A DNA stretch of 64,000 bases. It comes from CALFVT01 sp964513675. GTDB taxonomy: Bacteria; Pseudomonadota; Alphaproteobacteria; Caulobacterales; Maricaulaceae. Both the position numbers and the translations under genes were made by a program. Under the pieces are notes generated by a model. It was not told where the DNA came from, did not search any database, and saw only the letters and a list, made by a program, of their open reading frames with translations. The stretch covers positions 1-64,000 of the forward strand of contig CAZEOD010000008.1 of NCBI GenBank assembly GCA_964513675.1. Direction: 5' to 3'. Numbering within the stretch: position 1 is the first letter of the stretch; each line of letters opens with the position of its first letter. Shown here in pieces: positions 36,001 to 44,086 of this stretch.

Positions 36001-36421
36001 CCCCCTCAACCGGCTTTTCTGCAGGCTTGGGATCACCAAAAATCCAGTTCACAGACCCGTCGGCTTTTTTTTCAAGATTAATAACTGGTTTTGTGAGCTC
36101 AAATTTCGCCACTTCAACGCGTTTGGAGAAAAGCGGCAAAAGACGAATACGCGCATCAAGACCGTCCATGGTCATCAAATGATCGCTAGCGAAACCGTCT
36201 GCGTTGTCAATTTCAATCACGCCGGTTTGGGCTTTCAGGACAGGGAAAACAGAGAGTTTTACATCACCTGTAATCGCCACATCACGCCCAAGCGCTGTCG
36301 CTAGCTGTGATTCTATTGTATCCTTATAGGTCGAAGCCGGAATCAAAGCTGGCAATATCACTATAGCGCCAAGCAAAAGTCCTATAATAAGAACAATCCC
36401 AATAAACAGCTTTTTCATCAT
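33092..36421 (-). CDS. AsmA-family protein
   Basis: A very long (about 1109 residues) inner-membrane-anchored protein of the AsmA/TamB-like bridge group: one N-terminal membrane helix (MMKKLFIGIVLIIGLLLGAI), then AsmA-type beta-rich repeats (GDVKLSVFPVLKAQTGVIEIDNA) and the C-terminal AsmA_2 region with GGGEFGVRDGQVRGIDMA. The last 110 residues are low-complexity Gln/Ser/Ala/Pro then Lys/Asp. Family members carry lipid across the periplasm or affect outer-membrane biogenesis. GGAGG lies before two adjacent ATGs (36421 and 36418); the second has the better spacing. Confidence 0.9.
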   Translation of the reverse strand: MMKKLFIGIVLIIGLLLGAIVILPALIPASTYKDTIESQLATALGRDVAITGDVKLSVFPVLKAQTGVIEIDNADGFASDHLMTMDGLDARIRLLPLFSKRVEVAKFELTKPVINLEKKADGSVNWIFGDPKPAEKPVEGEPFKRDGRFNAYDPKIGRFAITDGRITYRDAAANISHDITNASLSFSLPSLDEIVEIEGAMTLDDTPIDLDVSLDTPRYFLGGGEANFTAKLKTDFADLDGSGQFTESADIAFTANIEGNIRDMAALTALVPQEIKYSDLVNTGRFSGIFAYDGAALTASGSDILVEGDLFKADYKGDAKINLTTEVAPVFSGRVTADVNNVPALALALEQSIDGIELVKTANINADLSAKDDGFLARNIIAKVSGDNLDGRYDGQANIGEAITANGNFTASIQELPAAMQALKLELEPDVIVNTADLAGSLSYSEDAVDVKFTRADISGDNLSAAYQGDVSLRGDAVSAKGRFSADAQKIPALITALKLDIAQAAVLDRAVVSGAIDYTQDAIKLKLDETQLSSVDLTAAYTGTVTLTGEDMTTNGVLSQLKIPSIAVLAPKAGVDNKAAAILGQLNLAAPLSIDYNGREAKLSNLDAQLTGGALNGRFKGNVTQIMGVTPQTALSGTFNGEAASLRRLAQSLDVELPASTTQGAIFENFAVNGNVDGDMSALTISLSSLSLDKLSGQGQFNANLSAAKPKLTGELNVAALDIRPYQAAYAPPPNAPKGWSKEPLNVDAIKAFDADIKLSTQQLLTSSVSFGQSDIQAVIKDSQLTVDFPNMALYGGQGRMLMSINARRNNPVLDMDISLASLDTESVLAKFVSFANATGIGATNFKIRGAGLSMDSIMKSLSGGGEFGVRDGQVRGIDMASTLSGFSQGLSLQSAVGGLGADKVTSFRDIVGKFSMQNGVMNIDNFNFNALGVAAIGGGQIDLGNQNIDFRFKPRLTTSDANSFAKAGIPLRISGGFDNIKTGLDQDAVGSLLAVQAQSLIQDQIGGELGGAAGAFLGTVLGGEQPANSGGQSSQPQATAPDVGSVLGSILGGSQDAASSQTGTAQNSAAKPPAAKDEEVKPEDIARDLIGGLFGSKKKDKKTEDDK

Positions 36422-36500
36422 GGCCTCCAATGGCTAAGACGCCCGCTTAAGTCACCCAAGATGAACATTAGCAAAACGAGACCAAAAATAATACACAAGA

Positions 36501-36524
36501 CTCCGTGACGATATCGTGACGGAG
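36501..36524. terminator. hairpin between the isomerase and asmA
   Basis: CTCCGT and ACGGAG arms (36501-36506, 36519-36524) enclose a 10-base palindrome ACGATATCGT, with single G mismatches between. A loosely T-rich stretch follows on the minus strand, so it may terminate the upstream sugar operon before asmA. Confidence 0.45.
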
Positions 36525-36570
36525 CCTCATGCTAAATTATTGCTTTGAATTGCCGATAAAGGGCGTGATT

Positions 36571-37671
36571 TTAAGCGAGGCCTAAAATCTTTCGCAATTT
36601 TTCCGGGCTCACATCACCGCCGGCAAAATCATCAAAAGCATGTTCCGCTTCGCGAATCATATGATTGGCAATGAAAGGTGCGCCTTCACGCGCGCCGTCT
36701 TCGGGATGTTTAAAGCAACATTCCCACTCCAGAACCGCCCAACCGTCAAATCCATATTGCGTGAGCTTTGAGAATATCTGCTTAAAATCAACCTGACCAT
36801 CTCCGAGTGAGCGGAACCGCCCCGCTCTATTCCGCCAATCTTGATAGCCGCCGTAAACACCAACGCGGCCCGTCGGGTTAAACTCAGCATCTTTGACGTG
36901 GAACATTTTTATACGCTCATGATAAAGGTCAATATAATGTAGATAATCCAGCGACTGTAAAACAAAATGACTTGGGTCATAAAGGATATTGGCACGCGGG
37001 TGATTATTCACTTCATCTAGGAACATTTCGAATGTCGCCCCGTCATGAAGGTCTTCACCGGGATGAATTTCATAACACACATCTACGCCGTGATCTTCAA
37101 AGCAATCCAAAATCGGTGTCCAGCGGCGACCCAGCTCAGCAAACCCTTCTTTGACTAAACCGTCGGGGCGCTGCGGCCACGGATAAACGGTTGGCCAAAG
37201 TAAAGCCCCAGAGAATGTTGCATGGGCTTTTAGGCCCATACGCTCACTTGCTTTGGCGGCATATTTAAGCTGCTGCACGGCCCATTTTTGGCGCTCATCC
37301 GGTTTCCCGCGAAGCTCCTCGGGCGCAAAATTATCAAACAGCGTGTCATAAGTTGGGTGCACAGCAACAAGCTGTCCCTGCAAATGAGTTGATAGCTCCG
37401 TAATGGCGCAGCCCGCTTCCTGACAAATGCCAACAAGTTCATCCGCATAGGTTTGGCTCTCGGCCGCCTTTTGCAAATCCATACAGCGCGGATCATTAGA
37501 CGGGACTTGTAGGCCAACATAACCCGCATCTGCCATCCACTCTGCCGCAGATTTCAAGGTCGAAAACGGCCCCTCATCTTGCATAAATTGAGCGAGAAAA
37601 ACAGCCGGCCCCTTAATGCCTTTACGGGCTTGTAGGGCATTAAGCTCTTTAACTGATAATTTTTGAGTCAT
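36571..37671 (-). CDS. sugar phosphate isomerase/epimerase (TIM barrel)
   Basis: A 366-residue xylose-isomerase-like TIM barrel protein. Likely metal ligands are the Glu in CYEIHPGEDL, Asp/His in LYDPSHFVLQ, His in MFHVKDAEF, and Glu in AVLEWECC, the family pattern. It isomerises or epimerises a sugar or inositol derivative. It is 15 bases downstream of a Gfo/Idh/MocA oxidoreductase, a common pairing for oxidised sugar intermediates. Longer than many members because of an N-terminal extension. Confidence 0.88.
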   Translation of the reverse strand: MTQKLSVKELNALQARKGIKGPAVFLAQFMQDEGPFSTLKSAAEWMADAGYVGLQVPSNDPRCMDLQKAAESQTYADELVGICQEAGCAITELSTHLQGQLVAVHPTYDTLFDNFAPEELRGKPDERQKWAVQQLKYAAKASERMGLKAHATFSGALLWPTVYPWPQRPDGLVKEGFAELGRRWTPILDCFEDHGVDVCYEIHPGEDLHDGATFEMFLDEVNNHPRANILYDPSHFVLQSLDYLHYIDLYHERIKMFHVKDAEFNPTGRVGVYGGYQDWRNRAGRFRSLGDGQVDFKQIFSKLTQYGFDGWAVLEWECCFKHPEDGAREGAPFIANHMIREAEHAFDDFAGGDVSPEKLRKILGLA

Positions 37672-37686
37672 GTCACATCTCCAATC

Positions 37687-38829
37687 TTAATATTTCATAT
37701 CCAACCACGCGCCGCCTTGAGCTGAGCTTTCGACAACAGATTCAATAAATGTCATTCCGCGTAGAGCTTCATCAATATTCGGAACGAAATGATCGCCCTC
37801 ACCGCGCAAATTTTTAGCAAAGTCACTGTAAAGCGTCGCAAAGGCTTCAAGATAGCCTTCAGGATGACCGCTGGGTGTGCGGGTGATACGGGCCGCTTCA
37901 TCTGATAAATTTGCGCCGGCACGATGACGTTCTTGACGGCCATCAGCATATTTCACCATGAGCGTATTAGGCTCTTCTTGGCACCAATCAAGCCCGCCTT
38001 TTTCGCCGTAAACACGTATGCGCAGCATATTTTCTTCACCTGCGCAAATTTGGCTGGCCGTTAAAACACCTGTAATGCCATTATCTTGTTCGAAAAACAC
38101 CATGCCGTCATCATCAAGCCCTCGCCCCGGCACAACCGCCTGTAGCCACGCCCGAACTTTGGTAAAGGGTGATCCCGTAATATATTCTGCAAGGTTATGC
38201 GCATGAGAACCAATATCGCCCATACAGCCCGAAGGGCCAGAGCGCGACGGGTCTGTTCGCCATCCGGCTTGTTTTTGCTCACTCTCAATCGCCTCGGATA
38301 GCCAGCCTTGCGTATATTCAACATAAACTTTACGCAGCGTCCCCAACGCGCCGCCAACAGCCAACTCACGGGCATGACGCACCATCGGATAGCCCAAATA
38401 AGTATGGGTCAGAGCATATTGAACCTGCGGATTCCCTGCGAGGGCCGCCTGTATTTCCCGCGCTTCATCAAGGCTAATTGTCGCTGGCTTATCGCTAATC
38501 ACATGAAATCCAGCCTCTATCGCGGCAATCGCAACTGGCTTATGTAAATGGTTCGGCGTGACGATTGAGACGGCCTCCATACGTTCACCCTTGGGGCGTT
38601 TGGCTTCCTGTTCAAACATGTCTTTCCAGCTATTATATGTCCGTTCCGGCGCAAGGCCAAGCACAGCGCCGGAAGCTTGAGAACGCTCCGGCGTACTGGA
38701 GAGTGCGCCGCAAACAAGCTCGCAATTTCCATCAAGCCGCAAAGCATGACGATGAACAGCTCCAATAAAAGCGTCTGTCCCGCCGCCGACCATTCCAATA
38801 CGTAGCGGGTTTTGTTGTGCCGTTGGCAT
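37687..38829 (-). CDS. Gfo/Idh/MocA-family oxidoreductase
   Basis: A 380-residue NAD(P)-dependent sugar oxidoreductase. Its Rossmann start is LRIGMVGGGTDAFIGAVHR, the catalytic-lysine motif is HVISDKPATISLDEA at about 130, and the C-terminal domain has GCMGDIGSHAHNLAEYITG with the expected Asp/His pair. It likely oxidises a sugar or inositol derivative at C3. Operonic with the isomerase downstream; the ThuA gene lies 49 bases upstream. Confidence 0.9.
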   Translation of the reverse strand: MPTAQQNPLRIGMVGGGTDAFIGAVHRHALRLDGNCELVCGALSSTPERSQASGAVLGLAPERTYNSWKDMFEQEAKRPKGERMEAVSIVTPNHLHKPVAIAAIEAGFHVISDKPATISLDEAREIQAALAGNPQVQYALTHTYLGYPMVRHARELAVGGALGTLRKVYVEYTQGWLSEAIESEQKQAGWRTDPSRSGPSGCMGDIGSHAHNLAEYITGSPFTKVRAWLQAVVPGRGLDDDGMVFFEQDNGITGVLTASQICAGEENMLRIRVYGEKGGLDWCQEEPNTLMVKYADGRQERHRAGANLSDEAARITRTPSGHPEGYLEAFATLYSDFAKNLRGEGDHFVPNIDEALRGMTFIESVVESSAQGGAWLDMKY

Positions 38830-38878
38830 GATTTAATCTCCTGAGTCTATAAATGACGAGAGCTTGCGTGTTACACCG

Positions 38879-39685
38879 CTATCGCGTCTTGCCCTGAACA
38901 ACGTAATGAAGACCGCCCAAAATATGCTGCTCGAATTTTTCATTGGTATAATTCGCGGCGTCATGGCCTAGGTTTGTGTAAAAACTTCGGCCACCATCAT
39001 ATTCATGCGCCCATGCAATCGGCGTTATGCCTTGGGTCTTTGCATTTTGGTAGCTTTGACGATCAATCGTTAGAACGGGCGTTATGCCGCCATATAAACG
39101 TTCAAAATCATACCATTCATCCGACCACTCAAAGCTAGCCGGCAAAAATTCAGTCGCCGGATGCGTGACAGCCGTTTTAAAAAGCGTTGCCGCCTGAACA
39201 TTACTCGGCTCATTGGGATGGCTTTCAAATTTTCCGCCAACCAAATCAATGAACCACGGCCATTCTATTTTGATATGTGTATCAGTGGCGGAATGGACGC
39301 CGACAAAGCCTCCGCCGTTTTGAATATATGTTTTAAACGCATCTTGCTGCTCAGGCATAAGTATTGGACCTGAAGTATTTAAGAAAACGACGGCATCATA
39401 TTTCGCTAGTTTATCACGGGTAAAATCCGTTGAATCTTCGGAAAATGTAACTGAAAAATTATTATCATCTGCCAATCGGCGAAACAGCGCTTGGCCTGCG
39501 GGTATGGATTTATGCCGCCAGCCCAGTGTTTTTGAAAATACAAAGACGGATTTATCGGCCATGCTAATGTGATTATCCTGCACCGAGAGATCATCATTTG
39601 TCGAGGGCGATGTCTTTGTGCTGGGGCTACAAGCCGTCAGGCTCAAAATAGCGAAGGCTAAAACGAAGCTATGGTTAAACGCCAT
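38879..39685 (-). CDS. ThuA-domain lipoprotein
   Basis: A 268-residue protein with a signal peptide and lipobox LTAC, then a ThuA (trehalose-utilisation, class-I-amidotransferase-like) domain: SVFVFSKTLGWRHKSIPAG, FVGVHSATDTHIKIEWPW and FYTNLGHDAANYTNEKFEQH. ThuA domains occur with Gfo/Idh/MocA and isomerase genes in sugar utilisation sets, as seen here. An extracytoplasmic sugar-binding or lyase role is inferred. A LacI-like operator lies upstream at 39749. Confidence 0.87.
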   Translation of the reverse strand: MAFNHSFVLAFAILSLTACSPSTKTSPSTNDDLSVQDNHISMADKSVFVFSKTLGWRHKSIPAGQALFRRLADDNNFSVTFSEDSTDFTRDKLAKYDAVVFLNTSGPILMPEQQDAFKTYIQNGGGFVGVHSATDTHIKIEWPWFIDLVGGKFESHPNEPSNVQAATLFKTAVTHPATEFLPASFEWSDEWYDFERLYGGITPVLTIDRQSYQNAKTQGITPIAWAHEYDGGRSFYTNLGHDAANYTNEKFEQHILGGLHYVVQGKTR

Positions 39686-39748
39686 ATGATTTGTCCCTAG
39701 AAATACTTATTGTTATTATGATATATTATTTGGCCTGTAATGTTAAAA

Positions 39749-39764
39749 TTGTCAACGTTGTCAA
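39749..39764. promoter_or_regulatory. LacI-family operator-like site
   Basis: The sequence TTGTCAACGTTGTCAA contains the LacI/GalR-type core TGtCAACGTTGTCA (one base from TGACAACGTTGTCA). It lies 64 bases upstream of the ThuA gene, which begins the minus-strand sugar operon. No LacI gene is in the window. Confidence 0.5.
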
Positions 39765-39868
39765 TTCTATTTCATGATGGAAAAATTCGCGTTATGACGC
39801 CGTAATGTTTTCACGGTCAGACGTAATATGTGATTGAAAGCCGCCTTTCAGCGCCTTATGCCTAGATT

Positions 39869-40777
39869 ATGACAGCGCTTTCTCAAAATGTGATTCCCTC
39901 TTCGCCCGATGAATGGCTGCACGCCGCGCGCCGTGATATCAATCTAACCCTCGAAGCCTTAATCCCGTCGATTGAGACATGGCCCAAAGCGCTTCACCAT
40001 GCCCAGCATCATGCCCTAATGGCCCCAGGCAAGCGGTTTAGGCCCATATTATGCCTTGCCATTACAGATGGTTTAAAAGCGCCGCGTAAGGCCGCTCTGC
40101 GGATCGGCGCTGTTGCGGAAATTGTTCATACGGCCTCGCTCATACTTGATGACTTGCCCTGTATGGATGATGCCGATTTACGGCGTGGCCGCGAGACCGT
40201 ACATTTAGCCTTCTCAGAAAGCACAGCTGTTCTCGCGGCGACAAACCTGCTGAACCGCGCCTTTGGGATTGCCGCGCGGAGCCAATCCCTGACAGCAGAG
40301 CAGCGCGTCGATATTATTGACAGTCTCTCGCGGAGTGTCGGTTCAAGCGGGCTGATAGCCGGACAAATCGCAGATCTTGCCAATGCGGATATGCGCACAG
40401 CTACTTCCAAAGTAGAGCGCGTCAATGCCCTAAAAACAGGAGCATTATTTGATTTTACCATAGAGGCCGCCGCCATCATCGGAGATGCATCTGAAGAGCA
40501 AGCAAGACATCTTATGGCGTTTTCCAAACAAATTGGGCTCGCTTTTCAGCTTTTGGACGATTTAAAGGATGAAATCTTATCGGAAGCCGAAAGCCAAAAA
40601 TCTACTAAGCGGGATATTGGCAAAGCCACCCTTGTAGCGCTTGAAGGACAAGACGGCGCAATGGAGCGGCTCTCTGGCTACATGATGACGGCGCGAGCTT
40701 CGATAAAAGCCGCTCAGCTCACAACACAAGCGACCTTGCTTCATGTGATTGATATGCAATTTTCACTCCCGTCATGA
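39869..40777 (+). CDS. crtE: geranylgeranyl diphosphate synthase
   Basis: A 302-residue short-chain (E)-polyprenyl synthase making GGPP (C20) from FPP/IPP for carotenoids. The first aspartate motif is ILDDLPCMDDADLRRG at about 93 and the second is FQLLDDLKDE at about 231. It has the LMAPGKRFRPILCLA start of CrtE/IspA-like enzymes. Context, as the first gene of a crt operon, favours GGPP over FPP. The last four bases overlap the ATG of the ABC ATPase. Confidence 0.92.
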   Translation: MTALSQNVIPSSPDEWLHAARRDINLTLEALIPSIETWPKALHHAQHHALMAPGKRFRPILCLAITDGLKAPRKAALRIGAVAEIVHTASLILDDLPCMDDADLRRGRETVHLAFSESTAVLAATNLLNRAFGIAARSQSLTAEQRVDIIDSLSRSVGSSGLIAGQIADLANADMRTATSKVERVNALKTGALFDFTIEAAAIIGDASEEQARHLMAFSKQIGLAFQLLDDLKDEILSEAESQKSTKRDIGKATLVALEGQDGAMERLSGYMMTARASIKAAQLTTQATLLHVIDMQFSLPS

Positions 40778-41715
40778 AACCCTGCCTTGAGATTAAAAAT
40801 ATATCAGCCTCATATGGCAAGTTTGAAGCGCTGAAAGATATAAATATCACGCTCAACGCCGGAACGATAACCGGGCTGATTGGCCCGAATGGAGCCGGAA
40901 AAACCAGCCTCGTAAATGCGATATGCGGTCAAATTACGCCCCGTAGCGGCGAGATTATTATTCAAGGCGAGCGCTTGACCGCGCATAGTACACGCTCACA
41001 TCGTATTGGTCTTGTCCCGCAAGATATTGCACTTTATCCCTTTTTAACGGCCCGCGAAAATCTAGAGGCTTTTGCGCAATACCTCTCCTTGCCAAAAGCC
41101 AAGCAAAGCGATGCTATTAACAGCGCGCTGTCTGATGTCGAGTTGAGCGATAAAGCCGACATGCGCATCAGCCATATGTCTGGCGGCATGAAACGCCGCA
41201 TTAATGTTGCGGCCGCAATCATGCACAGCCCTGCGCTTTTAATATTGGATGAACCCACAGCGGGCGTTGATACACCTGCCCGTGACGCCATTCACAGCCT
41301 GCTCAAAAAACTCGCCGCCAGCGGCATGACGATTATACTCGTGACTCATGAACTCGACGAGGTGGAGCATTATTGTGACCATGTCTTATTCCTCGCTGCG
41401 GGGCGAGTCTTGGCCCACGCGGAATGTTCGAAAATCCTCTCGCGTGCCTTTGGTGAGCGCCGAGAAGTTATTATTGATTTCGCCCGCCCACCAAATGAAA
41501 CCCACCGCCAAATCATGCAAAGCTTTGCTCTTAAGCCTGGGAGCGTCCCAACACGGTGGCAATTATTTACACCGATTAATAATGAGACATATCTTACCAA
41601 GCTCGTCACAACCGCTGAGAGCCTGCACCCCGCCATTCGGGATGTGTCGATAAGACGGCCTAACCTCACGCGGCTTATGGAGATTGTTGAAAAAACCGGA
41701 GCCTTCCCGAGATGA
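40774..41715 (+). CDS. ABC transporter ATPase in the crt operon
   Basis: A 313-residue ATPase of the ABC-2 exporter class (DrrA/CcmA-like). Walker A is GPNGAGKTSL, the signature MSGGMKRRINVAAA, Walker B LLILDEPTAG, and the switch His follows in LVTHELDE. A C-terminal extension of about 100 residues (RREVIIDFARP) is unlike short lipid exporters. It overlaps crtE and the permease by four bases (ATGA) at each end, so it belongs to the carotenoid operon. A role in pigment or isoprenoid export is inferred, not shown. Confidence 0.9.
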   Translation: MKPCLEIKNISASYGKFEALKDINITLNAGTITGLIGPNGAGKTSLVNAICGQITPRSGEIIIQGERLTAHSTRSHRIGLVPQDIALYPFLTARENLEAFAQYLSLPKAKQSDAINSALSDVELSDKADMRISHMSGGMKRRINVAAAIMHSPALLILDEPTAGVDTPARDAIHSLLKKLAASGMTIILVTHELDEVEHYCDHVLFLAAGRVLAHAECSKILSRAFGERREVIIDFARPPNETHRQIMQSFALKPGSVPTRWQLFTPINNETYLTKLVTTAESLHPAIRDVSIRRPNLTRLMEIVEKTGAFPR

Positions 41716-42824
41716 TCGCCGCTGTGTTTAAAACCATGTGGCTGCGGCTTTGGCGGGATAAAGGCGCGCTTATCCTCGCCTTTATTTTACCCGGATTCAT
41801 TTTCGCCGTTTTCGCATCAATCTTCTCAAATGCGGCAGGCGGAAATCTTGATATCCGTGTCGCCATGGCGGTTACAAGTGATGACCCGGCCGTTATTGAC
41901 TTCGCCCAAGATTTACGCAGCAAGGCCGATTACAGCGTCACCTTCAAGAGCGAGTTTAGCGAAGATGATATTAGAGAGCGCATTGCCCTTGGCACCGAAG
42001 ATGTCGGGGTAATTATCACCGCGCGTCCTGCATTGGGCGCTGAAACACCGCCGTTTAAAATCATTACCGAGCCTAGCCGCGATGTTGCGGCCACCATTTT
42101 GCAAGGACAAATCCGGCAATATATAGCCTCTCAGAGCGCAAGCGGATCAAGAAGCGGATTAGGCGGTAATTTATTCGATGTAAAATCCGCTATAACGGCG
42201 GCCTCTCAAAACGGGCCGAAAGACCCCTCTGTGACCTATTATGTCGGCGGGGTCGCCATATTATTCCTGCTTTTCTCTGCTATGCAAGGCGCAGCCCTCA
42301 CGCTTGAGGAGCGCGAGAGCGGGATTTCCCGCCGCATTTTGCCCGGCCCCAAAAATGTTATGAAGCTTATTTTCGGTAAATATCTCTTTTTGACGTTTAT
42401 CGGCACCCTCCAGACGGCGCTGATTTTGCTCGTCGCGGCTCTCTTTTTCGATGTTGTGATGAGTGGCCATCTAGCGGGGCTTATCTTCGCCTGTCTCGGC
42501 GCGGCGAGCCTTGCCGCCTCTATTGGCCTGTTAACAGCTAGCTTATGCCGCACGCCTGCGCAGATGAATACGGTATCAACCTTTATCGTCTTGCTATGTT
42601 CGGCTGTTGGCGGATCAATGGTGCCGCGCTTTATGATGCCGGATTGGCTGCAAGGGCTTGGCCGCTTCACCCCTAATCATTGGGCCATAGAGGCTATGTA
42701 CGGCATTTTGGCGCGGGGACAAACACTATCTGATCTGCTAGTGACGTGGTTGATCTTATTCGGATGTAGTGCTGCGGCAATATGTTTGACAATAATGATC
42801 TCGCATAAATTACGCCGCCTGTAG
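41712..42824 (+). CDS. ABC-2 type permease in the crt operon
   Basis: A 370-residue permease: one N-terminal membrane helix (LILAFILPGFIFAVFAS), a periplasmic loop of about 150 residues, then five helices. The family segment ALTLEERESGISRRILPGP precedes the first of these. Partner of the ATPase just upstream. crtW begins 11 bases later. The substrate is unknown; carotenoid, glycosylated carotenoid or an isoprenoid are candidates. Confidence 0.9.
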   Translation: MIAAVFKTMWLRLWRDKGALILAFILPGFIFAVFASIFSNAAGGNLDIRVAMAVTSDDPAVIDFAQDLRSKADYSVTFKSEFSEDDIRERIALGTEDVGVIITARPALGAETPPFKIITEPSRDVAATILQGQIRQYIASQSASGSRSGLGGNLFDVKSAITAASQNGPKDPSVTYYVGGVAILFLLFSAMQGAALTLEERESGISRRILPGPKNVMKLIFGKYLFLTFIGTLQTALILLVAALFFDVVMSGHLAGLIFACLGAASLAASIGLLTASLCRTPAQMNTVSTFIVLLCSAVGGSMVPRFMMPDWLQGLGRFTPNHWAIEAMYGILARGQTLSDLLVTWLILFGCSAAAICLTIMISHKLRRL

Positions 42825-42835
42825 AGTTTCGCCCT

Positions 42836-43561
42836 ATGAATGACATTACCACATATCCGCAGCGCCCCACGGGGCTTGTCCTTGTCACGCTCCTCAGTAG
42901 CGTCTGGATATTTGTTCACGTCTATAGCGTTTTCTTTCACAATCTTAATTCAAACCCGCTTATTACTGCCGGATTAATCCTCTGCCAATGCTGGCTTTAT
43001 ACGGGGCTATTTATCTGCGCTCATGACGCGATGCACGGCACGCTTGCGCCGACGAATAAGCGTTTAAATGATATCATCGGCACAGCGATTTTATTTTACT
43101 ATGCCGGCTTTAGTTTTAAAAATATGAAAACCGCTCATATGGATCACCACAGATTCCCCGGTACAGATAAAGACCCTGATTTCAATGCTAATGATCCGCA
43201 TAAATTCTGGCCTTGGTATATGAAATTTTTCACGACCTATTTTGGCGTCAAACAATTCCTAATGCTTTTTGCCATTACGGTTATCTATCTTATTCTCGGC
43301 GCGAGCTATCTGAACACCATCATCATGTGGGCTGTTCCAGCGGTTTTATCCTCATTACAGTTGTTTTATTTTGGAACTTACCTGACACATAAACACGGCG
43401 AAGATTTTCCTGATAGCCATAATGCCCGCAGTAATAATTACCCCGGCTGGCTGTCTTTGCTGACCTGTTTTCACTTTGGTTATCACCATGAGCATCACCT
43501 CTATCCGCATGAGCCGTGGTGGAGACTTCCAAGCCGTAAACATGCAGAGCCAACACCATGA
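42836..43561 (+). CDS. crtW: beta-carotene ketolase
   Basis: A 241-residue membrane di-iron enzyme of the fatty-acid-desaturase/CrtW group. It introduces 4-oxo groups on beta-ionone rings. Histidine motifs: ICAHDAMHGTLAP, HMDHHRFPGTDKDPDFN and FHFGYHHEHHLYPHEPWW. The DPDFN and HNARS features match CrtW rather than ordinary desaturases. Four hydrophobic segments are visible. The stop overlaps crtZ by four bases, so the ketolase and hydroxylase are co-expressed. Confidence 0.92.
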   Translation: MNDITTYPQRPTGLVLVTLLSSVWIFVHVYSVFFHNLNSNPLITAGLILCQCWLYTGLFICAHDAMHGTLAPTNKRLNDIIGTAILFYYAGFSFKNMKTAHMDHHRFPGTDKDPDFNANDPHKFWPWYMKFFTTYFGVKQFLMLFAITVIYLILGASYLNTIIMWAVPAVLSSLQLFYFGTYLTHKHGEDFPDSHNARSNNYPGWLSLLTCFHFGYHHEHHLYPHEPWWRLPSRKHAEPTP

Positions 43562-44010
43562 TTGCTAATATTTTCATTGTCATTGCCAGTATTATTTTTA
43601 TGGAAGTCTTTGCTTGGGCTTTTCATAAATATTACATGCACGGCCCCGGATGGGGTTGGCATGAAAGCCATCATGTGCATACGGACGGCCCGTTTGAAAC
43701 CAATGATCTTTACGCCGTCTGTTTTTCACTCATAGCCGCAGGATTATTTATTGTAGGCTCCCTATGGTGGACACCGCTATGGTATATCGCGCTTGGTTTT
43801 ACAATCTACGGCGGGCTTTACGGCTTTGTCCATGACGGCCTCGTCCATCAGCGCTGGCCGTTTAATTACACGCCGAAAGGCGGCTATCTTTTCCGGCTCG
43901 TCCTCGCGCATAGGATGCACCACCACACGACAACCAAAGACGGCGCGGTAAGTTTTGGGTTTTTGTGGGCGGAAAAGCCGGAAGAGTTGAAAGCAAAACT
44001 CAAAGGTTGA
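43558..44010 (+). CDS. crtZ: beta-carotene 3-hydroxylase
   Basis: A 150-residue membrane di-iron hydroxylase. Histidine clusters HKYYMHG, HESHHVHTDG, HDGLVHQRW and HRMHHHTTTKDG match CrtZ, and the length is normal. It adds 3-hydroxyl groups to beta-ionone or ketolated rings; with CrtW it can yield astaxanthin. Last gene of the plus-strand crt operon; it converges on crtB with 76 bases between stops and no clear terminator. Confidence 0.94.
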   Translation: MIANIFIVIASIIFMEVFAWAFHKYYMHGPGWGWHESHHVHTDGPFETNDLYAVCFSLIAAGLFIVGSLWWTPLWYIALGFTIYGGLYGFVHDGLVHQRWPFNYTPKGGYLFRLVLAHRMHHHTTTKDGAVSFGFLWAEKPEELKAKLKG

Positions 44011-44086
44011 TATAATCTGGCGTTATGTGGCGTAGCGTTTCAGACTTTAAAACGCGTTGAGCTATTTGCATATTCAGAATTTAAAA

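Noticed and set aside
35891..36304. Plus-strand frame of 137 codons
   Set aside because: Antisense to the AsmA gene, whose repeats and anchor are clear.
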